DNA from: Muscardinus avellanarius
Taxonomy: Eukaryota > Chordata > Mammalia > Rodentia > Gliridae
Assembly: GCA_963383645.1 (NCBI GenBank)
Contig: OY726559.1
Coordinates: 125,823,721 to 125,887,720 of the forward strand
Length of the DNA stretch: 64,000 nt
Reading direction: 5' to 3'
In this document: positions 34,785 through 45,590 of the stretch, piece after piece
Position numbering within the stretch: the first letter of the stretch is position 1
Layout: each line of letters starts with the position of its first letter
The notes under the pieces: generated by a model
The model's input: the letters and a program-made list of their open reading frames with translations, nothing else
Told to the model about the DNA's origin: nothing
Databases searched by the model: none
Position numbers and translations under genes: made by a program

Positions 34785-35216
34785 TGTCTCAGCCAGTATT
34801 CTCACTGCTATAATCCAAAAAAAAAAAAACTGATCAAACAATTTAGAGAAAGGAAGATTTATTTGCTCACAATTTTTTGGATATTCTGAGTTCAGAGTAA
34901 GTGAGTCCAGGGTCTGAAGCTCAGGGCATGGCAGCAGGAAGCAGAGAGAGCCAACAAGGTAGGGATAACTAGTCAATTCTATACACACGTGGGTTCTGCT
35001 CCTCACGTCATGGGGGCTAGAAGCAGAAAGAGCCAACAAGGTAGGGATTTGGGACACAAGCACAACCCTTCAGGCCACACCCCCGGGGACCCACCTTCTC
35101 TAGTTATACTTCACCAGTCCAGGTTCCTGATAAGACTACAACCCCCATGACTGAGCCATATTAAAACATATCAGTACATGAGTTCTCCAGGAGGCACTCC
35201 ATATCTGATCATAACA
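34785..35216 (+). mobile_element. solo-LTR-like element (TG...CA)
   Basis: A 432-bp unit beginning TGTCTCAGCCAG and ending ATCTGATCATAACA. It is flanked by near-identical 5-bp sequences CAGGT (34,780-34,784) and CAAGT (35,217-35,221) and interrupts an older repeat whose two halves rejoin across it. TG...CA ends plus a short target duplication indicate an LTR, probably of a retrovirus-derived (ERVL/MaLR-like) family. It has no coding sequence. An internal stretch of about 30 bp (GAAGCAGAGAGAGCCAACAA) occurs twice, about 87 bp apart. Confidence 0.65.
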
Positions 35217-35320
35217 CAAGTCCTGTTCACACTCAAGGGGAGTGATTATACAAGAATCCAGGAGACAGAGATCACGAGGACCACATTAGAGCCTGTCTGT
35301 CATATCTAAAACCTGAAAAT

Positions 35321-36869
35321 TATATTACTCGTATTCTACTCTGTTCCAATGTTGCCCAGTTTCCCCTAGAGGAGAGCCACTCTGTTGGTCTTCTGGAATT
35401 GCATTCACACTTAGACGAACTAATACTAACTAGTCAATTCTATATCACATTCTTGGTTGGGATATTCCCAGGGAAGGAAACTTCATCCAGTTGGCCCAGG
35501 CTGTGCAGTCATGGAGTGTTCAGTGTCACCAACCACCAGAAGGGCAAAGAAATCATTCCAGTCAGAAAAGGCCCAAGTACCAATTATTGGACTGTCATGA
35601 TTTATGTTTGTGCCTGATGTGACCAACATAAGTCAAACTGATTCTGCATGGAAATGTAACCATCAACTGACAAGAGCTACAACTTATGACTCCCACTGTG
35701 TCTACCCTGAGCCAAAGCAGTCAGTCAACTCAAAGGGGATAAACATCAGTCAAAGAAATGACTTGGCAGCCTAAATATTTAATGACTGGATGATGACTGA
35801 AATTTTTTTCTTTTCAATCAGTCACATAGAATTGATCCCAGATAAAGAAGTGATGAAAATTGAGAACAGTTTTCCTTTTCCTAAAAGTTATTCATCCCAA
35901 AATATCTGATTAGTGCCTGCTGTGTTCCAGAAATTCTGTTTAGGGTTCAGGAAACAGATATTAATGGCTTAAATAGTTTCAAAAGTGCAAATTACTCTTT
36001 AAACTCTTCCTTATCTATGTCATCTAGTGAGGAAATTTTCTCAGTGGCCATCAGCCATAAGAAGCCAGTGGCCCTCTCTATTTCTCCTATTTTAACCCTA
36101 ATAATTGGCCAAACTTTTCGTTGCTGTGACACACTCTCAATACCCATATATCTCATTCGCTTCAAAGAATAATCAAAATGGGTTTACTGATTTCTGTTCT
36201 ATTTATTTTTTAGAACCCATGTAATAATAACATATTTACTATGGCACCTTTTACATAACGTCTGAGGTAAAAAAACAACTTTGTGTTCTATGAACATCTG
36301 AAAGCCAAAGATCACCAAAACAAATGCAGGCAGATTCTGTATAAATGCTCAGAATTATACAGAAAGAGGAAATGCAAGCATGAGAAAGAGAGAGACAGAC
36401 AACCTTGGATGAGTGGGTCTTTTCCTTCTCTATACTCTTCTGGCAGTAATTTTATACAATTCCCATGGCTTTTATATACTAAAGCTTTAGACCGCAAATA
36501 CATGACAAACTTACTTCAATAATAATTTATCATAAGTTTGGTATGGGGGGGGGAATAAACTCTTGACAAATACCAAGGACTCCTTTATTCTTAACTCCCC
36601 TTTATTGTCAAGGACTCCTTTATTCTAATGCAGTGGCTCCTGGAAAAAACTTTCCTTTTCAAGGATTCTTTTCAACCACAATCAATAATCTACAACCAAC
36701 TCTGTAATCTCTTTAGAAGCCAGGACCTTTTCAGCTTTGCAGTTTTGAAGATGAAATGCATAGCTTGATTCCTACAGGCCAAAGACTTAGAACTTATGAT
36801 TTGTTGGTTATTAATCACATTATTAATAATATGATGTTTCATACATAATGGGAAGTCAATAATTAATTG
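35321..36869. other. unique sequence, no gene seen
   Basis: About 1.5 kb with no recognised element apart from a run of nine G at 36,545-36,553. Confidence 0.45.
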
Positions 36870-36887
36870 ATATTGCTATTTACTTTA

Positions 36888-36888
36888 T

Positions 36889-36919
<31 letters not shown>

Positions 36920-37114
36920 TATTTTTTTTGGTGGTACTGGGGTTCCTGGAAGCCCTTCCATCTCCGGGCTACACTCCCAGACCTATTTTTACATTTTTAT
37001 TTGGAAACAGGGTCTCCTAAGCCAGCGCGCGCGGCTAGCTTCGAACCTGCGCGATCCTCCTGTCTCTGCCTCCCAAGCGCGGGGATTACAAGCGTGCGCC
37101 ACCACGCCCGGCTA
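36888..37114 (-). mobile_element. young CpG-rich SINE, palindrome-tail subfamily
   Basis: Minus-strand copy starting TAGCCGGGCGTGGTGGCGCA. Many intact CpGs remain (the GCGCGCGCGG stretch near 37,025 and GCGATCC near 37,050), which argues for recent insertion. Perfect 18-bp target duplication ATATTGCTATTTACTTTA at 36,870-36,887 and 37,115-37,132. The intact L1 is inserted at the right copy of this duplication and is therefore younger. Confidence 0.95.
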
Positions 37115-37147
37115 ATATTGCTATTTACTTTAGAAACTTAGAGTTGA

Positions 37148-39267
37148 TTTTTTTTTCAAAATGGCGACTGAGGGACACAGTACTCCTCAGTAGCTGAAGC
37201 AAATAAAACTTCAGATACTTAGAAAGCTGTGTCTTAATCAACAAAAAAAAAATACATACCAGGAACCAAAACAAATCCTGGTACCTCGGGGGAACTCTGA
37301 ACTTGAAGAAGAAGAAGAACATAGACCCGGACACCGGACCAGCTGCAAACGCTGATCGGCGGCCGCGGGCTGCTTTCGCGGGCCCGCGGAGCTGCCTGCC
37401 CGATTGCCCCGATAGTCCCGCAGCAAGATAATCCGGGACTGAAAACAGCGAGCAGCTCCCACGTCAGAATTTTGTGTGCCCACCAGCGACTGGATCACAA
37501 CAGCATAGAGACTCCCACGAATCCTGGACCAAGAAAGACAGGTACCTGCGGGCAACGGGAAGTGTGGACCCTAGCGTGCGCTGCACTCCAACCCCCCAGC
37601 ACGCCCAAGCCTCAGACCCGAGCACTCCCCTCTGCGCACCTTGTCGGCGCCCCGGTTCCCTGCTAGCAGTCATTGCCTGTCCAACTCTCTCCACTAAATT
37701 GGAGCCTACCTGGGTGTCTAGCTCCCCCCCCCCCCCCCGCCACCTTGCCAGAGACTGCCTTCAAGGCTGCGAAAGCCCTGTGTAAACTGGAAATCTCCTT
37801 GGGGCACCCCCAGTTTCTACGTCCCGCGGGAGGCAGAGGCCCTTACTGGGCACCACGCACTGGATCCTTGAGCACCTATCCTGCACTCCTGGCCCACCGC
37901 TGGGTGTTCCCACCCTCCTGCTAGCCAGAGGCTTAATTCTAAGCGAGAACGAGAACTCAGCTCAATACACCTTGGAAGAGCATACCAGCAGCAACAGACA
38001 GCTGCATCCACTCACTCCTGGTTCCAGTAAAAGCAGCACACCCAGCCTGCACCCTTGGAATAGGCAGAGCTCTGGCAGCAAGCGTGGGCACCCAGGAACC
38101 AGCACCCATTTGCCCAGGGTACATCTTGGGACCACACCGGCTAACCCAGCTGGAATTTCCAGAGACACAGGAAAATCCATCGGGCCACAATATCTGCACA
38201 GGACCTCAGGGGGAGGTTCTAATTATACCTTGGTCATGCTCCACCCGTGTCGTAGGGAAGCACAGGCTGGAGTCTAGGGTGGTGAGTGCAGAGGTACTGA
38301 CCACAGGTTAGAAGTTCGCAGAACCTGTGAATTGTATAGAATCAAATAACAGTGAAACCAGACATCCGGACACATAAACCTAAAGCAGCTAAAGGAGAGA
38401 AGGTGTCCAAACACCCAGAGTGACCTAAGAAGATAAAAAAATAGAGTACAAAGAAAACTAAGAGACATTGGATGGTATTCTGAAAGTTACTAAAGCAATC
38501 ACATACGCACATATTATATAGGCCTGACCCCATATGCGTAAATAAGGAGGACTGTTTATTTTACTTTTAATGTGGATGTTTTGTTTTATATTGCTTTTAC
38601 AGTGCTTTTGTTTTGGTATGGTTATTGCTGTGTTATTTTTTTTTCTTTCACCCCATACTTCTCTTACTTTCACATGTTGTTTTTATATATATATATATAT
38701 TGGATAGTTTGCCTTATTTTTTTATTTCACACAGCTGCTAGCTCCTTTTATTTTATTCTTGTTCTTTTGTCCTCTTTCTTCCTCTTTCCTTCCTTTATTT
38801 TCATTCTCCTCCTTTGATTGGTCTTCCTCCCTTTTTCTAGGATTACATAATAGTCTTGGTATCTTGTGTGGATTTTTTTTTTCTATTCTTTTTTTGTGTC
38901 TGTCTGCTCCTTCCATCACCCCTATTTACAAACCTTCCCACACTAACCCTACATACTTTTCCCCCCCAAAACTTTTCCACATAATATACCTCCTGGTCTA
39001 ATACTCTAAGTATCTCTTACATTCATAATTACTCCACGAACGACAAGAGTCCTAGTAGTTAACTCTCTCTCATTCCTAGCAAGATTTCACCTTACGATAC
39101 TCAAAGTCTTTCTCAACCTAAACATATCCTCTACCTAATCTGACTCCTTTACTAATCACCCCAGCTCCTCCCACATCACCCACCCTCAACACTGGAAAGG
39201 CTCTGCTGACTAGCCGATACCCCAACTCCTAATATTAAGATTTGACTAAGCATAATACTCACGAACG
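37148..39267 (+). promoter_or_regulatory. 5' UTR and internal promoter of intact L1
   Basis: Begins with nine T followed by CAAAATGGCGAC (37,157-37,168). This is a YY1-type site at the position where L1 promoters place it to fix the start of transcription. 37,320-37,700 is CpG- and GC-rich. A 15-C run lies at 37,724-37,738. The right half (38,570-38,930) is T-rich. In other mammals this region is an RNA polymerase II promoter and a target of DNA methylation. Both roles are inferred here. Confidence 0.75.
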
Positions 39268-40245
39268 ATGGGTAGAAACCAGAAAAACAGGACAGAGAAC
39301 GCTACAAATATGAGAACCAGGAATTACGAAGAGACAGCAGAAATCACGAATACTGACCTACTAGAAATGCAAGAAGGGGAGTTCAGAATCTTGTTGTTCA
39401 ATATGATGAAAGGATTCAAAACAAGTATAGAGGAGGTTAAAGGTGAATTAGAAACACTAAAAAAGAATCAGAAAGAGGTCTGGAATGAAATGAAAGAGGC
39501 AATAAGTGAAATGAAGACAGCAATTGAAAGAAACTCTGGAAGATTAGATGAAATGGAAAACAGAATATCAATATTAGAAGACAGTACATCCCAAATCGAA
39601 AACACAGTCAGCGATATACAGAAATCTTTACAGCAACAAAACCTAAACATCCAGCAATTATGGGATAATATGAAGCGCCCTAATCTACGGATAATAGGCA
39701 TTGAGGAAGGGATAGAGGTACAGACCAAGGGCATCTGTAATATCTTCAAGGAAATAATCTCAGAGAATTTTCCAAATTTGGAAAGAGACTTCGATCTTCA
39801 AGTCCAGGAGGCATACAGAACTCCACTGAGACAGGACCAAAGAAAGACCACTCCACGCCACATAATAACCAAAATGACCAATATAGAGGCCAAGGAAGGA
39901 ATCTTAAAAGCAGCGAGAACAAAAGGACGGGTGACATATAGAGGCAAAACAATAAGAATCACCCCAGACTATACAACCCAGGTCATGAATGCTAGGAGAG
40001 ACTGGTATGATGTGATTCAGACCCTGGAAGAAAATAACTTCCAACCAAGGCTCATCTACCCAGCAAAACTACTATTCAAGATCAATGGTGAATCCAAAGT
40101 CTTTCACGATAAACAGAATCTCAAAAAATTCATGAATTCAAAGCCAACACTAGAGAAAATTCTTAAAGAAATAAACCATAAGGAAGAAAAAAGAAGCAGA
40201 CTTCAGAATCAGAGAAGAGAGGAAGTTAATAAGTGGGCCACTTAA
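39268..40245 (+). CDS. L1 ORF1: L1 ORF1p (lineage I), RNA-binding chaperone
   Basis: A 325-aa protein that in known L1s trimerises, packages the L1 RNA into a cytoplasmic particle and assists reverse transcription. Residues 1-45 are a variable N-terminus. About 50-135 form a charged heptad-rich coiled coil (EEVKGELETLKKNQKEV). The RRM-like domain starts at NLRIIGIEEG (139-148) and runs to about 232. The C-terminal domain follows with the conserved NARRDW (241-246), where the double Arg is needed for RNA binding in human ORF1p, and then NFQPRLIYPAKL (257-268) and HDKQNLKKFM (280-289). Human ORF1p is 338 aa, so this is full length. The ATG sits in ACGATGG, a good Kozak context. The frame is open throughout. 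A 45-bp spacer separates it from ORF2, which in L1s is translated by a rare reinitiation-like process. Confidence 0.97.
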   Translation: MGRNQKNRTENATNMRTRNYEETAEITNTDLLEMQEGEFRILLFNMMKGFKTSIEEVKGELETLKKNQKEVWNEMKEAISEMKTAIERNSGRLDEMENRISILEDSTSQIENTVSDIQKSLQQQNLNIQQLWDNMKRPNLRIIGIEEGIEVQTKGICNIFKEIISENFPNLERDFDLQVQEAYRTPLRQDQRKTTPRHIITKMTNIEAKEGILKAARTKGRVTYRGKTIRITPDYTTQVMNARRDWYDVIQTLEENNFQPRLIYPAKLLFKINGESKVFHDKQNLKKFMNSKPTLEKILKEINHKEEKRSRLQNQRREEVNKWAT

Positions 40246-40290
40246 GTAAAGAAGAATGATCACACCACCCAAGAGTAGACAGAACACAAA

Positions 40291-43200
40291 ATGGCAGAAA
40301 ACAAAAATCATATATCAATAATATCTCTTAATGTCAAAGGACTTAACTCACCAATCAAAAGACATAGATTGGCAATGTGGATTAGGAAACATAATCCAAA
40401 TATATGCTGTCTGCAAGAAACACACCTCACAGCCAAAGACATTCACAGGCTGAAGGTGAAAGGATGGAAAAAGATATACCATGCCACAAGTGACCAAAAA
40501 AGAGCAGGGGTAGCAACCCTAATATCCGACAAAACAGACTTTAAACTAAAACACATCAAAAGAGACAAATCAGGGCACCTCCTTTTACTAAAAGGAACAC
40601 TATACCAAGAAGATATAATGATAGTAAATATTTATGCCCCAAATATGGGTGCAACCACATTTGTAAAACAAACCCTTCTGGACATAAGATCCCAAGTAGA
40701 CCCAAATACAATAATTCTGGGAGACTTTAATACGCCTCTCACACCACTGGATCGATCTTCAAGGCAAAAGATGAGTAAAGACGTTTTAGAACTAAGGGAA
40801 ACCATAAACCAAATGGACCTAATAGACATTTTCAGAGTATTTCAACCAGGAACTACAGAATACACTTTCTTCTCAGCAGCCCATGGAACCTTCTCCAAAA
40901 TTGATCACATCCTGGGACACAAAGAAAATACCAGCAAATTCAAAAAATGTAATATAATTCCTTGCATCTTTTCAGACCACAACGGAATAAAAGTAGAAAT
41001 CAACAACAGGAAACTCGAAAGAAAGTATTCAAATTCATGGAGAATGAATGATACACTATTGAATGACGAATGGGTAAGAGCAGAAATTAGGGAAGAAATA
41101 AAGAAATTTATGGAAACAAACGAAAACAGAGACACAACCTACCAAAACCTATGGGACACCATGAAGGCAGTAATAAGAGGAAAGTTTATTGCATTGAGTG
41201 CCCACATAAAAAGGACGGAGAACCACCAAGTAAAGATCCTAATGACACAGCTCAAGGATCTAGAAATTCTGCAACAGTCTATTCCCAAAGCCAGCAGAAG
41301 GCAAGAAATCATCAAAATTAGAGCAGAAATAAATGAAATAGAGAACAAAAAAACAATTCAGAGAATCAATAAAACAAAAAGTTGGTTCTTTGAAAAGATT
41401 AATAGAATTGATAAACCCCTGGCCAACCTAACCAAAAGAAAAAGAGAATCAACTCAAATTATCAAAATTAGAAATGAAAAAGGAGATATCACCACAGATA
41501 GTGAAGAAATTCAAAATATTATTAGAAACTACTTTAAAAATTTATACTCCAATAGACTTGAAAACCTGGAAGAAATTGATAGATTTCTAAGCACAGTTAA
41601 CCTTCCTACACTTAGCCAAGAGGACATAGCAAGCCTAAACCAACCAATAACAACCAAAGAAATAGAAATGGCAATAAAAATTCTTCCACCAAAGAAAAGC
41701 CCAGGCCCAGATGGGTTCCCAGCTGAATTCTACAAAACCTTCAGTGAACAACTAATACCAATACTGCATAACATGTTCCGGGAAATTGAAAGAGATGGAA
41801 CTCTTCCAAATTCCTTCTATGAGGCCAGTATCACATTAATCCCCAAACCAAATAAAGATACCTCAAGAAAGGAAAACTACAGACCAATATCCTTAATGAA
41901 CATAGACGCAAAAATTCTAAACAAAATACTAGCTATACGCATTCAAAACTATATCAAGAAAATAATACATCATGACCAAGTCGGTTTCATCCCAGAAAAA
42001 CAAGGCTGGTTCAACATACGCAAATCAATACATGTTATTCACCACATAAATAGAACCAAGAACAAAAACCACATCATCATAGCAATAGATGCTGAAAAAG
42101 CATTCGACAAAATCCAACACCCATTTATGTTAAAAACACTGCAAAAAATTGGGATAGAAGGAAAGTACTTCAACATCATTAAGGCAATATACTGCAAACC
42201 CAAAGCCAACATTATATTGAATGGGGAAAAACTGCAAGAATTTCCGCTACAGTCAGGAACAAGACAAGGATGCCCACTATCACCACTCCTTTTCAATATA
42301 GTCCTTGAGACTCTTGCTGCAGCAATCAGACAAGAGAAGGAAATCAAAGGAATTCACATAGGAAGAGAGGAATTAAAATTATCCTTATTCGCAGATGACA
42401 TGATCCTTTATCTGGAAGACCCAAAGAACTCAACCAAAAGACTTCTGGACCTGATTGACAAATTCAGCAAAGTCGCAGGTTACAAAATCAACCTAAAGAA
42501 ATCAGTGGCTTTTCTTTATGCCAACAACGAATCCACAATAAAAGAAATAAAAACAACAATTCCATTCACTATAACCTCAAAACCAATAAAATACCTAGGA
42601 ATAAACCTAACCCAAGATGTAAAAGACCTCTACAACAAAAACTATAAAACATTAAAGAAAGAAATTGAAGAAGACCTTGGAAGATGGAAAGATCTCCCGT
42701 GCTCATGGATAGGCAGAATAAATATCATCAAAATGGCCATTCTGCCAAAACTGATCTATAGGTTCAATGCAATTCCCATTAAAATACCAGTGACATTCTT
42801 CAGAGACCTGGAAAAATCAATCATGAATTTCATATGGAGAAAGAAAAGACCTAGAATAGCCAAAGCAATTCTCAATAACAAGAAACACGCAGGAGGCATT
42901 ACAATCCCAGACTTCAAACTATACTATAGAGCAATAGTAGTAAAAACAGCATGGTACTGGCACAAAAACAGATATACTGACCAGTGGATTATAATAGAAG
43001 ATACAGAAACAAACCCACACATCTTTAGTCAATTAATCTTTGACAAAGGGACCAAACACATACGCTGGAGAAAAGACAGCCTTTTCAACAAGTGGTGCTG
43101 GGAGAACTGGCTAACCATTTGTAAAAAGATGAATCTAAACCCCTATATCTCACCAAACACAGGAATCAACTCAAGATGGATCAAAGACTTAGAAATTAGA

Positions 43201-44118
43201 CCTGAGACTGTGAAGCTAGTAGAGGAAAGCATAGGTTCAACACTACAACATATTGGCACAGGCAGTAACTTTCTCAACAAAACCTCCAAAGTTCAGGAAA
43301 TTAAAGCAAGAATAAACAAGTGGGATAACATCAAACTAAAAAGTTTCTTCTCATCAAAGGAAACTATCAATAACCTAAAGAGGAAGCCTACAGAATGGGA
43401 AAGGATCTTTACCAGCCACCATTCTGATAGGGGGCTAATATCCAGAGTATACAAAGAGCTCAAAAGACTCTACACTAGCAAAACAAACAACCCAATCAAG
43501 AAATGGGCAAATGAACTAAATAGACACTTCACAAAAGAAGAGACACAAAGGGCTAATAGATACATGAAAAGATGTTCTTCATCACTGGCCATCAGGGAGA
43601 TGCAAATCAAAACTACACTGAGATTCCATCTAACCCCAGTCAGAGTAGCAAGCATAAAGAAATCAAATAACAACAAATGCTGGCGAGGATGTGGGGAAAG
43701 AGGAACTCTTTTACACTGTTGGTGGGAATGCAAACTAGTTCAACCACTATGGAGATCTGTGTGGAGATTCCTAAGAAAGGTGGGAATAGATCCACCATAT
43801 GACCCAGCTATACCACTCCTGGGTATCTTTCCAAAGGAGTTGAATTCAGAGAACTACAGCAACATATGCATACCTATGTTCATAGCAGCACAATTTGTAA
43901 TAGCCAAAATATGGAACCAACCCAGATCACCATCAACAGATGAATGGATAGCAAAACTATGGGAAATACACACAATGGAATTCTATTCAGCCATAAAGAA
44001 GAACAAAATTATATCATTTGAAAGAAGATGGAAAGCCCTGGAGAACATTATGTTAAGTGAGATCAGCCAAGCACAGAAGAAGAAGATACATATGTTTCCT
44101 CTAATATGCCCAAACTAG
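40291..44118 (+). CDS. L1 ORF2: L1 ORF2p, endonuclease and reverse transcriptase
   Basis: A 1,275-aa protein, exactly the length of human ORF2p. It nicks target DNA and primes reverse transcription of L1 (and SINE) RNA from the nick. The APE-type endonuclease (1-239) has N14, E43, D145, N147, T192, D205 and the SDH triplet ending in H230, which are all the residues used for catalysis and metal or DNA binding in human ORF2p. The reverse transcriptase shows the first catalytic Asp at D600 ([10 protein letters not shown]) and the FADD box at 700-703. The C-terminal Cys motif C-X3-C-X7-H-X4-C is complete (C1130, C1134, H1142, C1147). No stop, frameshift or altered catalytic residue was seen. The start AAAATGGCAGAA is equivalent to that of other L1s. 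The coding strand is A-rich, as is usual for L1. Activity is inferred from integrity, not shown. Confidence 0.97.
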   Translation: MAENKNHISIISLNVKGLNSPIKRHRLAMWIRKHNPNICCLQETHLTAKDIHRLKVKGWKKIYHATSDQKRAGVATLISDKTDFKLKHIKRDKSGHLLLLKGTLYQEDIMIVNIYAPNMGATTFVKQTLLDIRSQVDPNTIILGDFNTPLTPLDRSSRQKMSKDVLELRETINQMDLIDIFRVFQPGTTEYTFFSAAHGTFSKIDHILGHKENTSKFKKCNIIPCIFSDHNGIKVEINNRKLERKYSNSWRMNDTLLNDEWVRAEIREEIKKFMETNENRDTTYQNLWDTMKAVIRGKFIALSAHIKRTENHQVKILMTQLKDLEILQQSIPKASRRQEIIKIRAEINEIENKKTIQRINKTKSWFFEKINRIDKPLANLTKRKRESTQIIKIRNEKGDITTDSEEIQNIIRNYFKNLYSNRLENLEEIDRFLSTVNLPTLSQEDIASLNQPITTKEIEMAIKILPPKKSPGPDGFPAEFYKTFSEQLIPILHNMFREIERDGTLPNSFYEASITLIPKPNKDTSRKENYRPISLMNIDAKILNKILAIRIQNYIKKIIHHDQVGFIPEKQGWFNIRKSIHVIHHINRTKNKNHIIIAIDAEKAFDKIQHPFMLKTLQKIGIEGKYFNIIKAIYCKPKANIILNGEKLQEFPLQSGTRQGCPLSPLLFNIVLETLAAAIRQEKEIKGIHIGREELKLSLFADDMILYLEDPKNSTKRLLDLIDKFSKVAGYKINLKKSVAFLYANNESTIKEIKTTIPFTITSKPIKYLGINLTQDVKDLYNKNYKTLKKEIEEDLGRWKDLPCSWIGRINIIKMAILPKLIYRFNAIPIKIPVTFFRDLEKSIMNFIWRKKRPRIAKAILNNKKHAGGITIPDFKLYYRAIVVKTAWYWHKNRYTDQWIIIEDTETNPHIFSQLIFDKGTKHIRWRKDSLFNKWCWENWLTICKKMNLNPYISPNTGINSRWIKDLEIRPETVKLVEESIGSTLQHIGTGSNFLNKTSKVQEIKARINKWDNIKLKSFFSSKETINNLKRKPTEWERIFTSHHSDRGLISRVYKELKRLYTSKTNNPIKKWANELNRHFTKEETQRANRYMKRCSSSLAIREMQIKTTLRFHLTPVRVASIKKSNNNKCWRGCGERGTLLHCWWECKLVQPLWRSVWRFLRKVGIDPPYDPAIPLLGIFPKELNSENYSNICIPMFIAAQFVIAKIWNQPRSPSTDEWIAKLWEIHTMEFYSAIKKNKIISFERRWKALENIMLSEISQAQKKKIHMFPLICPN

Positions 44119-44425
44119 GAAACACAAAGAATACCAGAGGGACTCCAGATATTGAAGGGGAAATACTAGCTAAGTTTGGATGGTAAGATAGGAGAGGAGG
44201 AAGGCCGGTCTCGATTAATAAGGGTCTACACTTGAACATGTGTAAAATTATGAATAAGACATGGTTAACCCGGACAACCATTGGTGTGTGTGGGGGGGGA
44301 AATGTGGGCGGGGGGGGGAGGGCACCAAATATAGTGTAAATGTATACTATTTATGTTCAATAAAAAAATTGTTATATAAAAAAAAAATAAAATAAAATTG
44401 TAATGACAAATAAAAAAAAAAAAAA
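44119..44425 (+). terminator. L1 3' UTR, G-rich tract, poly(A) signals and tail
   Basis: A G-rich stretch at 44,290-44,322 (runs of 8, 3 and 9 G, then AGGG) could form a G-quadruplex, as in other L1 3' UTRs. AATAAA at 44,359-44,364 is followed by A7 and then about 55 more bases containing AATAAAA repeats before the final A-tail. The extra segment after the first tail suggests read-through to a second signal. Confidence 0.8.
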
Positions 44426-44464
44426 AGAAACTTAGAGTTGAAATGAGCTTTAAAATATAGCTGG

Positions 44465-44650
44465 TCCACTGGGCACAGTGGCGCACACCTGTACTCCCAG
44501 TACTTGGAAAGCTGAGACAGGAGGATGAATAGGTTCTAGGCCAAATGCAGAAACTTAGACCCTGTTTCAAAGTAAAAATTAAAGAGGGTTGGGAGTGTAG
44601 CTCAGATATAGAACACACCTGGTTTCAATCCCCAGTACAAAACAAATTTT
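44465..44650 (+). mobile_element. B1/ID-type SINE
   Basis: CTGGGCACAGTGGCGCACAC start, ID half 'GGTTGGGAGTGTAGCTCAG' and 'GGTTTCAATCCCCAGTAC'. AGCTGGTCC occurs on both sides as the target duplication. Confidence 0.88.
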
Positions 44651-45384
44651 TAAACAGCTGGTCCAGCCCCTATCCAGAGCATGATTCTCCTTAGCAAACT
44701 TTATGATGAACAGGTGTCCAACCTTTGCACAAACAGCCCTGATAACAAGAAGATCATCACCTTCTTAGAGGATTCATTCAATCTTCTCACATCACCTTAA
44801 AAATATCCTTACTCCAGTCATTTTTGTTCCATAGTATTAATCCAGGATGCCATTATGACCTGTTTTACAAGACAAATTTAATCCCTTTCTGAGACAGTCT
44901 TTCAAATATCTGAAATCCCTGCCATTTTCTGAATACTCTTCCAGAGATGTCCATGAATCATTCCTCATAACAGGCTTTTGGTTCCAGCACACACTGGCTT
45001 CTAATCTCATATGAGTTGATTTTAACTGTGCTTTTGTAACATAATCATTCTTGTGATCAATAAGAAAAAGGAGTAAATTATCACAATAACTGTACCGTCA
45101 GTGAAGAATAACTTACTTTATACAGTATTTTCATTATTTCTACATCATTTTGTGTCACAGTCTGGGAAGAAATGAAGAGTTCCCAAGTGAGCGTTTCACT
45201 TTCAGAATGTCACCATTCACAGGACACATGGCGGGTGAGAGGCTGCGAGCACTGCTTTAAATAGGCCCCAGTTTGTCTATATTCTTTGAAAAATGTGGTG
45301 CCAGAACTGATGCAAAACCCAAGAGATAGGTCTGCCAGGCACTGCAGACCATTTCTTAAATCAAAACGTTCTGCTTTCCCTACT
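44651..45384. other. unique sequence, no gene seen
   Basis: No recognised element or coding signal. Confidence 0.45.
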
Positions 45385-45590
45385 ACTATGTGCCCTTCAG
45401 GGTTCAGCTAACACCTCACCTCTTATATAAAACCTTTCATTTGGAAAAGCTAAATTCTGAATCCCCAAAGTGCTTCCTTTGAATTCAGCCCATACTGGAT
45501 CCTGAGGTTTTCTAATTTCAGTCATATATCCTTGTGCCATATTCCTGCCCTCCCTGGAGCCAACTTCCTAAGGTATAGAATGCAAATGCA
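45385..45590 (+). mobile_element. L2 3'-end fossil
   Basis: 'TTCAGGGTTCAGCTAACACC', 'TCACCTCTTATATAAAACC' and 'TTTCAT' follow the L2 phrase '...CCCAGCTCAAATGTCACCTCCTC...GAAGCCTTCCC'. Diverged but collinear. Confidence 0.6.

Larger units (their letters stand above)
34225..35320 (+). mobile_element. old interspersed repeat, split by a SINE and an LTR
   Basis: Parts: 'CATTACAAACTTAGCAGCAT' (34,232), 'TTATTATCTCACAATTTCTT' (34,459), 'AAGTCACAGGT' (34,774-34,784), then continuation after the LTR with 'CCTGTTCACACTCAAGGGGA' (35,222) to 'GAGCCTGTCTGTCATAT'. The order matches a common mammalian repeat whose family I cannot name with certainty. Confidence 0.5.
37148..44425 (+). mobile_element. full-length L1 with both ORFs intact
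   Basis: A 7.28-kb autonomous LINE-1. The perfect 16-bp target duplication AGAAACTTAGAGTTGA lies at 37,132-37,147 and 44,426-44,441. Parts in order: 5' UTR/promoter of 2.1 kb, ORF1 of 325 codons, a 45-bp spacer, ORF2 of 1,275 codons, a 3' UTR with a G-rich tract, AATAAA, and an A-tail. No stop or frameshift interrupts either ORF. A perfect duplication, an intact A-tail and insertion into a young SINE all point to a very recent event. Whether it is active cannot be seen from sequence. Confidence 0.97.

Noticed and set aside
37238..38011. Antisense open frames in the 5' UTR of the intact L1, reminiscent of primate ORF0.
   Set aside because: Several overlapping short frames occur on both strands of this GC-rich stretch. 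None stands out by start context or by a recognisable sequence, and primate ORF0 is not known to be conserved in rodents.
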